64,000 nucleotides of DNA from Posidoniimonas corsicana (GCF_007859765.1 NZ_SIHJ01000003.1:372001-436000); one strand, 5' to 3'; positions 27,398 to 36,748 are shown, counted from the first letter of the stretch. A program made the numbers and translations. Notes: generated by a model not told the origin, from the letters alone.

Positions 27398-27413
27398 TGT
27401 CAATGTATTGGCA
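27398..27413. promoter_or_regulatory. Candidate BlaI operator upstream of blaI
   Basis: TGTCAATGTATTGGCA is an inverted repeat (TGTCAAT / ATTGGCA, one mismatch) centred 58 bp before the blaI start. On the minus strand it contains TTGACA, a -35-like hexamer. BlaI-type repressors bind short dyads of this size. Confidence 0.5.
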
Positions 27414-27572
27414 TTGGCGCCCGTGGTCAAGAAGAAACCTGCCGCCCGCTGTTCTCGCGGGATTCTGGTAGAAACCGGCCACTCAGCGCGGTCGAATGGA
27501 GGGTTGCTCGAGGTCCCATCGGGGGAGACTGCGTCGCGTCTTCCGCTTGCGCGTCCGGTTTGCTGCGGAGCT

Positions 27573-27724
27573 ACTTTTGTCCCTATCGTCGCGCTGCGGT
27601 GGACAAAAGTCGGCCCTGCCCAATCAGAAGGATCCCGTCAGACACTGCTATACAAGCGTGAGACGAGCCGTGGGGCCCGACTTTTGTCCCTAAGGATCGA
27701 TAGCGCCAAAAGGGACAAAAGTCG
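27573..27724. repeat. Four copies of a GGGACAAAAGT element in alternating orientation
   Basis: ACTTTTGTCCC at 27573-27583, GGACAAAAGTCG at 27601-27612, CGACTTTTGTCCC at 27678-27690, and GGGACAAAAGTCG at 27712-27724 alternate in orientation. GTCGCGCTGC follows the first copy (27588-27597) and the last (27721-27730). The 27421-27763 stretch otherwise holds no credible gene. The element lies between the blaI promoter and the 3' end of the pectate-lyase gene. Confidence 0.85.
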
Positions 27725-27763
27725 CGCTGCACTCTTGGGTTGTCGCCGGCGGGCGAGGTCGGC

Positions 27764-30700
27764 CTAGCGCCGGCAGAGGAGGGGCAGCAGCGCGAGCGCG
27801 GCTAGCAGCAGTGCGGCGGGCTCGGGCGCGGCGGCGGCTGCGCCGGGAGCAGGGGCCGTGGCGCCGTAGTTGTTACGCCAGAGCAGGTAGCTTGCCTGGT
27901 CGCCCATGCTGTCCCGCCAGACGGTGTAGTCGGCCGCGTTCACCACGCCGTCGGAGTTGAAGTCGCCGGCCAGGCCGGCGGCGAAGTCGGACAGGGTGAC
28001 GAGGTCGTTGGCGTAGTCGTAGCCGACGAGGAACGAGCCCAGGCCGCCCGCGGTCGTGAGCCGCGCGCCCGGGGCGGCGTTGGCGAACTGGCCGGTGAGG
28101 GCCGTGGCGTCGAGGATCTCAAACACGTCGGACGCCTGCGGGGTGAAGCCGTCCGCCAGCGAGACCGACAGGTCGCCGCTGAGCGTGGCGGTCCCGGCGA
28201 CCGAGAGCCGGCCGGGCGCTTCGCTGCCCAGTTGCAGGTCGAACAGGGCGTCGGCGGCGAGCGTGAAGCCGCCGTTGATGGTCAGGTTCTGGTCGCCGGA
28301 TGCAGAGAGGGCGGCCTCGAGCTGCTCGGCGGTCAGGTTCTGGTTGGCCAGCACGAAGCCGTCGATCACGGTCCCCACCTCGCGGCCATAGATGGTGAAC
28401 GTCCGCGGGCCGGCGCTCAGCGAGTAGTCGATGCCGGCGTTGAGCGGCGACACCACGCCGTCGAGCGACGCGAGGCTCGGCGACACGCGGTTCCAGGTCG
28501 CGGCGTCGCCCGGGTTGGCGTAGGTTTGCACCTCTTCGAAGTTGGAGGTGGTCGCGTGCACGTTGTTGGAGGAGCCCGAGGCCCAGAAGCTGTTGTTGCC
28601 GCCCTGGGAGGTGGAGGAGTCGCCGGGGATGGGCGAGTTGCTCGGCTCGGCGATCTTGGCGAACAGGTAGTAGGTCCCCGCCTGGGGGATGTCGATGGTC
28701 GCGGTGGCGGAGCCGCTGGCGGACGGCGCGGCGAGGCTCTCGCCGGCGATCATCACGATGCCGCCGCCGGTGAGGTCGGCGCCGTTGTAGGACCCGCCGG
28801 CGCCGGTCCCGTGCGTGGCGTTGCTGAACACGGCCCAGTCGGCGCCGAGCGACAGGTCCTCGGCCTGGATGCCGACGGCGCCGTTCACGCCGACGCCGCC
28901 CGCGGCGCCCTCGGGACGCACCACCGATCCGGCTGCGGCCACCACGCTGCCCACGACCGTGCCGCTGCCGCTCAGCGTCTTGCCGGACGCCAGGTTCAGC
29001 GGCCCGGAAGCGGACGCGACGTCGAGCGAGGCGCCGGCGGCCACGTGCACGCTGGTGGCGCCGAGCCCCGCGCCCTGCACGACGAGCTGGCCCTGCTCGA
29101 CGACGGTGGGGCCGGTGTAGGTCTTGCCGCCGGTGAGCGCCAGCGCGCCGCCGCCGCGCTTGGTCAAACCGCCGACGCCGGATATCGAACCCGACACGGC
29201 GCCGGAATAGCCCGCGGTGTCGACCACGCCCCCGCCGGCGCCCAGCGAAACGGGCACGGCGATGCTGGGCGCGTCGAGCGCGTGGAACTCGCCGCCGTCG
29301 AACGACAGGCTCGGCGATCCGGCGCCGTCGGCCGCGACCGCGGCGGTTCGCAGCACGCCGCCGGAGGAGAGGGCGATAACGCCCGACTGACGCGAGGCGG
29401 CCATCACCACCCGGCCCGCCGAGACCACACCGCCGCCGACGTCCACCGCGCCGTTGGCGTACAGCGTGTCAAACACGTCCAGCGTGCCGCCGCTGACGCT
29501 CAGCCCGGCGCCGGCGTGAAGCCGCCGCGCGAACGCGTGCCCGGCCGAGTGGGTCACGGCGCCGTCGGTTGTGGCGTCGTCGGCCAGGGTGGGCACGCCG
29601 CCGGCCCACGACGCCGCGGAGGTCCAGGCGCCGCCGGTCGACGCGACCGGCGCGCCGTCGGCGCCGAGCTCGTTGAGGTAGTGCTCCAGGCTGGTGTAGC
29701 CGCGTGAGACGTTCTTCCAGTCGTTGGGGTTGGTCGGGCTGAGGCCGTTGGCGGACTCCCAGTTGTCGAGCATGCCGTCGTAGTCGGCGTCGACGAGCCG
29801 CGCGCGGGGGTTCAGGTAGACCGGGTCGGAGCCGAAGCCGGGGAACAAGTCGGTCTCGCGCTGGATCACGCCGCCCAGCGTGCCGTAGCTGCCGACCTCC
29901 TGCATCAGCCGCGCGTCGACCGCGTCGCGGGTGATGTTGGGGCCGGCGTTGGCCATCACGTGCGACACGGCCTGCTGCGCGGTGAGCCCGGCCGTGGTAG
30001 GGAACGCGTGCCGCGTCGACACCACGTCCGCCCCCGGGTAGCTGGTGTTGAGCGAGCCGTCCAGCACGCCGTCGCGGTCGCCGTCGACCCAGTTGTCGTT
30101 GGCGTAGATGTGGAACCGGCTGGTGCCGCTGGTGAACGGCGAGCTGCCGTTCACCGGGCCCTCGATGAAGTAGTTGCCCTCGACGTTGGCGTACGAGTCG
30201 GCGTTGCTGGTGTCGCCCATGATGTAGCCGGCGTTCTCGTAGCCGTACACCACGTTGTTGATGAACTCGTTCTCGAACCGCACCTTCGGGTTGCGGGTGA
30301 CGTTGTCGGCCCACAGGCTCTTGATCACGCTGACGCTGCCGCCCTCGCCCGGCTGCATCAGCCCGCCGGTGCTGTGGCCCAGCCGGTCGAGGCCCTGGGC
30401 GATGATCGAGTTCTGGATGGTGATGTCGTCGATCACGTGGCCGCTGTCGTGGTTGATATCGAACGTGCCGTCCACGCCCCAGGTGATCGACATGTGGTCG
30501 AAGATCATGTTCGTGCCGCGGGCGATGCTGGCGGCGTCGTCGCGCACGCCCGGGTCGCCCTTGCGGACGGCGAAGTGCCGGCTGATCAGGTTGTGGGAGT
30601 TGGTGAAGCTGATGCGGTCGCTGTAGAGGGTGAACCCGCCGGGCGCGGTCTGGCCGGCGATGGTGATGTTGCTCGCCACGGTGACCACCGACTCGATGTT

Positions 30701-30940
30701 GGCGATGCCGCCCACGTCGAACACCACGAACCGGTTCGACTGGCTGACCGCGTCGCGGAACGAGCCGGGGCCGGAGTCGTTGAGGTTGGTCACGTGGTAC
30801 ACGCTGGCGGCCGACAGGTTGGTGCGGGCGCCGGTGGCGTACCGGCCGAAGCCCTCGGCCTCGGGGAACGCCAGCGTCTGCGCGGCGGCGGCCGGGCCAA
30901 GGAGCGAGACGGCAAGGAGGGTGGCAAACGCTCGGTTCAA
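27764..30940 (-). CDS. Pectate-lyase-like beta-helix protein with PEP-CTERM anchor
   Basis: 1058 residues. Signal peptide ends ~AAAAQ (20). Residues ~25-420 show a right-handed beta-helix of polysaccharide-lyase type (FPEAEGFGRYATG, VYHVTNLNDSGPGSFRDAV, DHMSITWGVDGTFD, NVVYGYENAGYI). Next are autotransporter-type beta repeats (GGLTKRGGGALALTGG), a carbohydrate-binding-like beta domain (~690-830), a dockerin-like GDFNSDGVVNAADYTVWRDS, and the tail AAPEPAALLLAALALLPLLCRR. It should cleave acidic plant or algal polysaccharide at the cell surface. The upstream 400 bases divide it from the tetR gene. Confidence 0.85.
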   Translation of the reverse strand: MNRAFATLLAVSLLGPAAAAQTLAFPEAEGFGRYATGARTNLSAASVYHVTNLNDSGPGSFRDAVSQSNRFVVFDVGGIANIESVVTVASNITIAGQTAPGGFTLYSDRISFTNSHNLISRHFAVRKGDPGVRDDAASIARGTNMIFDHMSITWGVDGTFDINHDSGHVIDDITIQNSIIAQGLDRLGHSTGGLMQPGEGGSVSVIKSLWADNVTRNPKVRFENEFINNVVYGYENAGYIMGDTSNADSYANVEGNYFIEGPVNGSSPFTSGTSRFHIYANDNWVDGDRDGVLDGSLNTSYPGADVVSTRHAFPTTAGLTAQQAVSHVMANAGPNITRDAVDARLMQEVGSYGTLGGVIQRETDLFPGFGSDPVYLNPRARLVDADYDGMLDNWESANGLSPTNPNDWKNVSRGYTSLEHYLNELGADGAPVASTGGAWTSAASWAGGVPTLADDATTDGAVTHSAGHAFARRLHAGAGLSVSGGTLDVFDTLYANGAVDVGGGVVSAGRVVMAASRQSGVIALSSGGVLRTAAVAADGAGSPSLSFDGGEFHALDAPSIAVPVSLGAGGGVVDTAGYSGAVSGSISGVGGLTKRGGGALALTGGKTYTGPTVVEQGQLVVQGAGLGATSVHVAAGASLDVASASGPLNLASGKTLSGSGTVVGSVVAAAGSVVRPEGAAGGVGVNGAVGIQAEDLSLGADWAVFSNATHGTGAGGSYNGADLTGGGIVMIAGESLAAPSASGSATATIDIPQAGTYYLFAKIAEPSNSPIPGDSSTSQGGNNSFWASGSSNNVHATTSNFEEVQTYANPGDAATWNRVSPSLASLDGVVSPLNAGIDYSLSAGPRTFTIYGREVGTVIDGFVLANQNLTAEQLEAALSASGDQNLTINGGFTLAADALFDLQLGSEAPGRLSVAGTATLSGDLSVSLADGFTPQASDVFEILDATALTGQFANAAPGARLTTAGGLGSFLVGYDYANDLVTLSDFAAGLAGDFNSDGVVNAADYTVWRDSMGDQASYLLWRNNYGATAPAPGAAAAAPEPAALLLAALALLPLLCRR

Positions 30941-31256
30941 GGTGCGCTCCGGTAGCTCGGGATCGACGGCTGGGTAGCAGCCAAGTCGGGGCGTTCTCTG
31001 GCGGAGAACCTGGCGCCGGCCGCAGGACCGCGGCCTGATAGCCTGATAGGTAGGGGGGATGCGCCGATGCTCAAGAGTTCAGCGTAGTCTGGCAGCTAAG
31101 CGACCGTCAAAGCATTGGCGGTCAGCGCAGCGGCCGACCGCTCATTTTGCGTAAACGGATTCCTTGCTTGCGTTTAGGCACTGTAAGTCGGGGTGCTAGA
31201 GGCGCTGTTTTGGAGGCATTGTGCCGCGGCCGTCCGCGTTCTCCAGGCAGCTGCTC
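30941..31256. other. Divergent intergenic region, pectate lyase to tetR
   Basis: About 316 bases with no credible gene. It should include the promoter of the minus-strand lyase gene. A small inverted repeat (TAAACG/CGTTTA) lies near 31152-31174. Nothing else is identifiable; the tetR promoter follows at 31257. Confidence 0.4.
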
Positions 31257-31285
31257 TTGACCGATTTTGACCGTCTTGGAAGAAT
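31257..31285 (+). promoter_or_regulatory. Candidate tetR promoter
   Basis: TTGACC at 31257-31262, a 17-base spacer and AAGAAT at 31280-31285 fit a sigma-70-type promoter. The operator palindrome lies right after the expected start point, a position suited to autorepression. Confidence 0.45.
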
Positions 31286-31297
31286 CGGTGGAGCAGG

Positions 31298-31315
31298 GGA
31301 CGGACGCGTCCGTCC
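31298..31315. promoter_or_regulatory. TetR operator palindrome upstream of tetR
   Basis: GGACGGACGCGTCCGTCC is a perfect 18-bp palindrome 26 bp before the tetR start. Its first 16 bases recur exactly at 33413-33428 upstream of the RND permease gene. Such shared sites between a TetR gene and its pump gene are typical of a regulator binding both. Confidence 0.75.
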
Positions 31316-31340
31316 GTTTTGACCGAAAGGACCAAAGCAG

Positions 31341-31967
31341 ATGAAGGCCGACTCGCCGAAGACCGATCAGAAGGGCCGCAAGATCCTCCGCGAGGCTCTT
31401 AAAGTCTTTGCCAAAGAGGGTTTCCGCAACGCCGATGTGCAGGTCATCGCCGACCTGGCGGGGGTGGGGAAGGGGACCGTCTACCGGCACTTCGGCAACA
31501 AAGAGCAGCTGTTCCTGGCCACGTCGCGGCACTGCCTGACCGAAGCAGGCGAGTTCATCCAGCGCGAGGTTCTGTCCGGCCGCGACCCGATTGGGTTCGC
31601 CGACGAGATCGGCGCCGTGCCGCTGCTCCGCCGGATCGCCACGGCCTACGCCCAGCACTACCAGCGCCAGCCCGAGGCGGTGGAGATCATGATCCAGGAG
31701 CGGTCGGAGTTCCGCGAGACGGTGTTCCCGTCGCACCTGATGCACCGGGCCGAGCACCGCGAGGGGCTCGACGAGCTGCTGCGGCGGGCGGTCGAGCGGG
31801 GCGAGCTCCGCGCGGTCGACGTCACCCAGGCGACCGACGCCTTCGCCGACCTGCTGTTCGGGACCGTGGTGAACGGCTGCCTGAGCGGCGGCAAGACGAG
31901 CCTCGTGGCGCGCGTCGAAGGCGCGGTGGAGCTGTTCCTCCACGGGCTGGCCGCGCGCGACGAGTAG
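31341..31967 (+). CDS. TetR/AcrR-family repressor
   Basis: 208 residues. The N-terminal helix-turn-helix is classical: ILREALKVFAKEGFRNADVQVIADLAGVGKGTVYRHFGNKEQLFLAT. The remainder is the helical ligand domain. AAAGGA lies 9 nt before the ATG. The adaptor and RND pump genes follow, and matching operator palindromes occur in front of this gene and of the permease gene. A toxic or surface-active ligand probably induces it. The ligand is unknown. Confidence 0.9.
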   Translation: MKADSPKTDQKGRKILREALKVFAKEGFRNADVQVIADLAGVGKGTVYRHFGNKEQLFLATSRHCLTEAGEFIQREVLSGRDPIGFADEIGAVPLLRRIATAYAQHYQRQPEAVEIMIQERSEFRETVFPSHLMHRAEHREGLDELLRRAVERGELRAVDVTQATDAFADLLFGTVVNGCLSGGKTSLVARVEGAVELFLHGLAARDE

Positions 31968-32017
31968 CCTCAGCGTGCGTCCCCCTAGATTCATCCCTCC
32001 AGGTTTGCTGACCAACC

Positions 32018-33373
32018 ATGCGCTACCTACGGTCCCTCGGCGTCCTCTCGATCCTCGCGCTGCCGGCGCTGGTTGGCTGCAATCAAGCCGCGCCGGCCAA
32101 CCCGGGAGCGACCGCCTACACGCCCCGGCAGACGCGGGCGGAGGTGCAGGTGGTCGCCGCCGAGCGGCGGCCGCTGTCGGCGGTCGAAGAGTTCACCGGC
32201 GACCTGCTGCCGCGCCGCCGCACGCGGATCGTGGCCGAGGTGGAGGGCGTGGTCAAACAGATACCGCAGACCGGCGCGCAGTTCGACATCACCATCGACG
32301 GGCGCCGGTACTCCGAGAAGCTCGGCGTGTCGTACGGCCAGAAGGTCGCAGCGGGCGACGTGCTCGTCCAGCTCGATACGAGCGACTTTGAGGTCGCGCT
32401 GCGGATGGCCAAGGCGAAGCTCGCCAAGGCCTCCGCGGACCTGGCGGAGCTGAAATCGTGGGACCGCCCGGAGGAGGTCCGCCGGCTGTCGGCGCTGCGT
32501 GACGAGGCGGCCGCGCGGCTGTCGCAGGCGCACCGCGACCTGCTGCGGATGCGGTCGCTGGTGGCGTCGCGCGCCATTACCGAGGCGGAGCACGACGAGG
32601 CGGCGATGAAAGTGGCCACCGCGCAGGCCGTGGTCGACAGCGCTGAGGCGAGCCTCGCCGCGTCGACCGCCGGGCCTACCGCCGAGGCGGTCGCCGTGCA
32701 GGAGGCGCTGGTGTCGCAGGCCGCCGCCGAGGTGGAAGAGAAGCAGCGCCAGCTGGAGAAGGCGACGCTCCGCGCCCCGTACGACGGCGTCGTCACGGCT
32801 GTCGATGTCGAGGTTGGCGAGCGTGTGGCGCCCTCCAGCGACCCGCTGGTGGAGGTCATGGACCTCAAGTACCTGATCGCCGAGTTTGGCGTCCCCGAGT
32901 CGTACGTCGGGGCGTTCGCGCTCCGCAACGAGGCGCAGGTGGTCGCGGCCGGCGCCGCCCAGCCGGTCACCGGCGTGGTGGTGGCGATCAACGAGCTGGT
33001 CGACCCCAGCACGCGGACCTTCCGCGTGCGGGTGGCGATCGACAACGAGATCGCCCGCCTCAAGGCGGGGCAGTTTGTCACGGTGCGGCTGCCGCTCAAG
33101 ACGCCCGGCGAGGCTTCGCCGGTGGTGCCCAGCCGCTCGCTGGCGTTCGTCGAGGGCGAGCCGCACGTGTTTGTCGTCGAGGGCGACGTCGCCCACCGCC
33201 GCCGCGTCGAGACCGGCCTGACAAGCGACGGCTGGGTCGAGGTGCGTAGCGGCGTGCAGGCGGGCGAGCGGGTGGTGGTCGACGACCCGGCGCTGATCTC
33301 CGACGGCATGGCCGTGACGGTCGTGCCGTCGGCCGCCGAGGTGGCCGCGGGCGACTCCACTCTGCAGCGTTAG
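32018..33373 (+). CDS. RND efflux periplasmic adaptor (HlyD/AcrA type), lipoprotein
   Basis: 451 residues. Lipobox LVGC at Cys21. Order: beta-barrel and lipoyl half (YGQKVAAGDVLVQLDTSDFEVAL), long coiled-coil hairpin (~125-240, e.g. KAKLAKASADLAELKSW and EEKQRQLEK), lipoyl second half (LRAPYDGVVTAVDVEVGERV), beta-barrel (LVDPSTRTFRVRVAIDNE), membrane-proximal domain (GEPHVFVVEGDVAHRRRV). It should bridge the inner-membrane permease to an outer-membrane channel. It sits 50 bp after tetR; a weak terminator follows. The outer-membrane channel gene is not in the window. Confidence 0.9.
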   Translation: MRYLRSLGVLSILALPALVGCNQAAPANPGATAYTPRQTRAEVQVVAAERRPLSAVEEFTGDLLPRRRTRIVAEVEGVVKQIPQTGAQFDITIDGRRYSEKLGVSYGQKVAAGDVLVQLDTSDFEVALRMAKAKLAKASADLAELKSWDRPEEVRRLSALRDEAAARLSQAHRDLLRMRSLVASRAITEAEHDEAAMKVATAQAVVDSAEASLAASTAGPTAEAVAVQEALVSQAAAEVEEKQRQLEKATLRAPYDGVVTAVDVEVGERVAPSSDPLVEVMDLKYLIAEFGVPESYVGAFALRNEAQVVAAGAAQPVTGVVVAINELVDPSTRTFRVRVAIDNEIARLKAGQFVTVRLPLKTPGEASPVVPSRSLAFVEGEPHVFVVEGDVAHRRRVETGLTSDGWVEVRSGVQAGERVVVDDPALISDGMAVTVVPSAAEVAAGDSTLQR

Positions 33374-33402
33374 CGGCAGTGGTCCAACCGCCGATTTTTT
33401 TT
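33374..33402 (+). terminator. Weak internal terminator between adaptor and permease
   Basis: A stem of 4 bp plus a bulge and 3 bp (33374-33393) is directly followed by eight T (33395-33402). It would reduce or end transcripts from the adaptor. The permease operator follows at 33413. Short stem, so strength is uncertain. Confidence 0.45.
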
Positions 33403-33412
33403 GAACCACCGC

Positions 33413-33428
33413 GGACGGACGCGTCCGT
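33413..33428. promoter_or_regulatory. TetR operator copy upstream of the RND permease
   Basis: GGACGGACGCGTCCGT exactly repeats 31298-31313; ACGGACGCGTCCGT is a perfect 14-bp palindrome. It lies 36 bp before the permease ATG, which fits a second repressible start. Confidence 0.7.
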
Positions 33429-33464
33429 ATTCAGCCCACAACTTCTTGGTGCAAGGCCTCCCTC

Positions 33465-36400
33465 ATGAAGCTCTCTCAGACCGCCATCGAGCGTCCGGTG
33501 CTGACGCTCATGGCGTTCACCGCGCTGGTGGTGTTTGGCCTGGTCGCCTACGGCACGCTCGGCATGGCGCTCTACCCGGACGTCGACATGCCGATGGTCA
33601 CCGCCACGGTCACGTACGAGGGCGCCTCGCCCACGACGGTTGAGACCGAGGTGACCGAGGTGCTCGAGGAGGCGCTCAGCACCATCAGCGGCATCAAGAG
33701 CATGCGGAGCGACACCAGCGAGGGCGTGTCGCAGGTGTTCCTGGAGTTCGAGCTGCAGCGCGACATCGACATCGCCGCGCAGGACGTCCGCGACAAGATC
33801 TCCGGGATCCAGAACGAGCTGCCGGCCGACGCCGACGCGCCGGTTGTGGAGAAGTTCGACCCCGACGCGGCGCCCATCCTGGGCATCGTGCTGGCCGGCG
33901 ACGCGTCGATCTGCGAGCTGACCCGGGTCGCCGACGACCAGGTGAAGCCCCGCATCGAGGGCGTGTCCGGCGTGGGCGGCGTGCAGCTGTCCGGCGACCG
34001 CGAACGCGAGATACGCATCTGGCTCCGCGTCGGCGACCTCCGCGCGCACAACCTCTCGGCCCAGGACGTGGTCGATGCGCTCCGCGAGGGGAACGTGGAA
34101 TTCCCCGGCGGCCGCGTCGAGACCGGCCGGCAGGAGCTGGTGGTGAAGACCCGCGGCCGGTTCGCCACGCCCGAGGGCTTCCGCCGCCTGGTGGTGGCCC
34201 GCCGCGACAACCGCCCGATCCGCCTGGAGCAGGTCGCGTACGTCGAAGACGGCCTGGAGGACGAGCGGAGTCTGGCGCGGCTCAACGGCCAGCCCGCGGT
34301 AGCACTGTCGGTCCGGCAGCAGTCCGGCGCCAACATGGTGGGAGTCGCCCGCGAGGTGAAGGCCCAGCTCGACGGACTGCGCGAGTCGCTGGGCGACCGC
34401 TACGAGCTGCTGGTGGTGCAGGACAACTCGTCGTTCGTGGAGTCGAGCGTGGCCGAGGCCCAGGGCGAGCTGGTCCGCGGCGCCGGCCTGGCGGTGCTGG
34501 TGATCCTGCTGTTCCTGCGCAGCCTGCGCGGGTCGCTGGTGGCGGCCGTGACGATCCCCGCCACCATCATCGCCACGTACGCGTTCCTGCTGGCGATGGG
34601 CTTCACGCTGAACACCATGACGCTGCTGGCGCTGACCATCTCGGTCGGCATGATCATCGACGACTCGATCGTCGTGCTGGAGAACACCTGGCGGCACATG
34701 CAGGAGGGCAAGACCCGCGTGCAGGCGGCCGTGGCGGCGATGGACGAGATCGGCTTCGCGGTGATCGCTACGTCGCTCTCCATCGCGGCCGTGTTTGTGC
34801 CGGTGGCGTTCATGGACGGCATCATCGGGCAGTTCTTCTACGAGTTCGGCATGACCGTCACGTTCGCGGTGCTGGTCTCGACCGTGATCGCGCTGTTCCT
34901 CTCCCCCATGCTCTGCTCACGGCTCCTCAAGGTCGGCGCCGGCAACGGTTGGCTGTACCGCGTGAGCGAGCGGCTGCTGACCGCGGTCGAGTCAGCCTAC
35001 GGCCGCACGCTCGGATTCGCGCTGCGGCGCCGGTTGCTGGTGCTGGCGGCGTCGTTCGCGCTGTTCGTCGGCAGCATGATGCTGCTGCCGCTGATCGGCA
35101 AGGAGTTCACCCCCGCGGCCGACGAGGGCCAGTTCCAAGTGCAGGTCGAGGCGCCGGTCGGCTCTTCGATCCAGCAGACGTCGCGCATCGCGGCCGAGGT
35201 GGAAAAGGTGATCGCCGGCCTGCCCGCGATCAAGGACATCTACACCACCGTGGGCGGCCAGTACGATGGCCAGACCACCGTGGCCAACGTGATGGTCAAG
35301 ATGGTCGCCCGAGAGGAGCGCACGGTCTCGCAGGCCGCCGCGATGAAGATGGCCCGCGCCGGGCTGTCGCGGTTCGGCCACATGCGGATCAGCGTCGACC
35401 CGATCGCCCGCATCGGCGGGGGCGGCATGCGGTCGGCGCCCGTGCAGTACAACCTGCGGGGCGACGACCTCGCCGAGCTCAACCGCATCGCGGAGACCCT
35501 CGTCAGGCAGATGAAGGACACGCCCGGCTTCGTCGACGTGAACACCACCAGCCAGTCGGGCAAGCCGGAGATCTCGGTGTCGATCGACCGCGACCGCGCC
35601 TCGGACCTGGGCGTGAACGTCGAGGACCTGGGCCGCACCATCAGCCAGCTGGTCGGCGGCCAGCAGGTGTCGACCTTCGAGACTAGCGGCGAGAACATCG
35701 ACGTGCGGGTGCGGCTGGTGGGCGCCGACCGCCAGGACTCCCGCGCCATCGAGACCCTGCCCGTGCGCTCCGGGTCGGGCGAGCTGACCGACCTGCGGAC
35801 GCTGGCGTCGGTCGAGAGCACCTTCGGCCCGGTGAACATCGAGCGGCAGGGTCGGCGGCGGCAGGTCACCGTGCTGGCCAACCTGCAGGACGACAAGCCG
35901 CTGGGCCAGGCCGTGGCGGACGTGCAGGCGATGGTCGGCCAGATCGGCCTGCCCCCGGACGTGGCGGGCGTCTTTACCGGCACGGCGGACAGCATGGCCG
36001 AGTCGTTCGCCAGCATCCTGTTCGCGCTTGCGTTGGCGGTGCTGCTGACCTACATGGTGCTGGCGGCCCAGTTCGAGAGCTTCCTGCACCCGCTGACCAT
36101 CATGTTCTCGCTGCCGCTGTCGATTGGCGGCGCCTTCGGCGGCCTGTACCTCACCGGGCGGACGCTCAATATCTTCAGCATGATCGGCATGGTGATGCTG
36201 ATGGGCCTGGTGACCAAGAACGCCATCCTGCTGGTCGACTACACCAACCTGCTGCGCCGCCGCGGCGTCGGCCGCGAGGACGCGCTCCGCCAGGCCGGAC
36301 CCACCCGCCTGCGGCCGATCCTGATGACGGCCCTCTCCACCATCGCCGGCATGACGCCTATCGCGCTGGGCCTGGGCGACGGCGCCGAGTCCCGCGCGCC

Positions 36401-36686
36401 CATGGGCGCGTGCGTGGTCGGCGGCATGGTCACCTCTACGCTGCTGACGCTGATCGTCATCCCGGTGGTGTACAGCCTGGCCGACCAGTGCTGGGAAGGG
36501 GGCAAGTCGCTGATCGTGCGGCTGACGCCGAAGGGTCGTGCCGAACCCGCCGCGCCGCAGCAGACCGACGCCGACATCAACGAAGAGCCAGCCCCCCGCT
36601 CGCATGAGCGGCCGCTCTCGCTGCCGGTCGCGACCGCCCGCCCGGACGACCTGCTCGACCGACAGCCGGGCGCTCAGGCGATCTAG
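33465..36686 (+). CDS. RND-family multidrug efflux permease
   Basis: 1073 residues. Two halves with large periplasmic loops and twelve membrane helices. Proton-relay residues are present: the Asp pair in SVGMIIDDSIVVLEN (TM4) and Lys in MIGMVMLMGLVTKNAILLVDY (TM10). Opening helix: TAIERPVLTLMAFTALVVFG. It resembles HAE1/AcrB-like pumps; the substrate is not evident. It uses the upstream adaptor. The gene follows an internal terminator and a copy of the TetR operator, so it may have a separate promoter. The C-terminus is extended and polar. Confidence 0.95.
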   Translation: MKLSQTAIERPVLTLMAFTALVVFGLVAYGTLGMALYPDVDMPMVTATVTYEGASPTTVETEVTEVLEEALSTISGIKSMRSDTSEGVSQVFLEFELQRDIDIAAQDVRDKISGIQNELPADADAPVVEKFDPDAAPILGIVLAGDASICELTRVADDQVKPRIEGVSGVGGVQLSGDREREIRIWLRVGDLRAHNLSAQDVVDALREGNVEFPGGRVETGRQELVVKTRGRFATPEGFRRLVVARRDNRPIRLEQVAYVEDGLEDERSLARLNGQPAVALSVRQQSGANMVGVAREVKAQLDGLRESLGDRYELLVVQDNSSFVESSVAEAQGELVRGAGLAVLVILLFLRSLRGSLVAAVTIPATIIATYAFLLAMGFTLNTMTLLALTISVGMIIDDSIVVLENTWRHMQEGKTRVQAAVAAMDEIGFAVIATSLSIAAVFVPVAFMDGIIGQFFYEFGMTVTFAVLVSTVIALFLSPMLCSRLLKVGAGNGWLYRVSERLLTAVESAYGRTLGFALRRRLLVLAASFALFVGSMMLLPLIGKEFTPAADEGQFQVQVEAPVGSSIQQTSRIAAEVEKVIAGLPAIKDIYTTVGGQYDGQTTVANVMVKMVAREERTVSQAAAMKMARAGLSRFGHMRISVDPIARIGGGGMRSAPVQYNLRGDDLAELNRIAETLVRQMKDTPGFVDVNTTSQSGKPEISVSIDRDRASDLGVNVEDLGRTISQLVGGQQVSTFETSGENIDVRVRLVGADRQDSRAIETLPVRSGSGELTDLRTLASVESTFGPVNIERQGRRRQVTVLANLQDDKPLGQAVADVQAMVGQIGLPPDVAGVFTGTADSMAESFASILFALALAVLLTYMVLAAQFESFLHPLTIMFSLPLSIGGAFGGLYLTGRTLNIFSMIGMVMLMGLVTKNAILLVDYTNLLRRRGVGREDALRQAGPTRLRPILMTALSTIAGMTPIALGLGDGAESRAPMGACVVGGMVTSTLLTLIVIPVVYSLADQCWEGGKSLIVRLTPKGRAEPAAPQQTDADINEEPAPRSHERPLSLPVATARPDDLLDRQPGAQAI

Positions 36687-36709
36687 CGGAGGCGGCTAGA
36701 GCGGCGCAC

Positions 36710-36748
36710 AAAAAAACCGGGCGCCGGAGGGCAGGTTCCGGCGCCCGG
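36710..36748 (-). terminator. Intrinsic terminator of the 234-residue exported protein gene
   Basis: A 12-bp stem (36717-36728 with 36737-36748) is followed on the minus strand by a run of T (complement of 36710-36716). It also lies after the RND permease stop and may work both ways. Confidence 0.8.

Noticed and set aside
33096-34697. 533-residue minus-strand frame over the adaptor/permease junction
   Set aside because: His/Arg/Leu-rich shadow of the RND genes; no start or family pattern.
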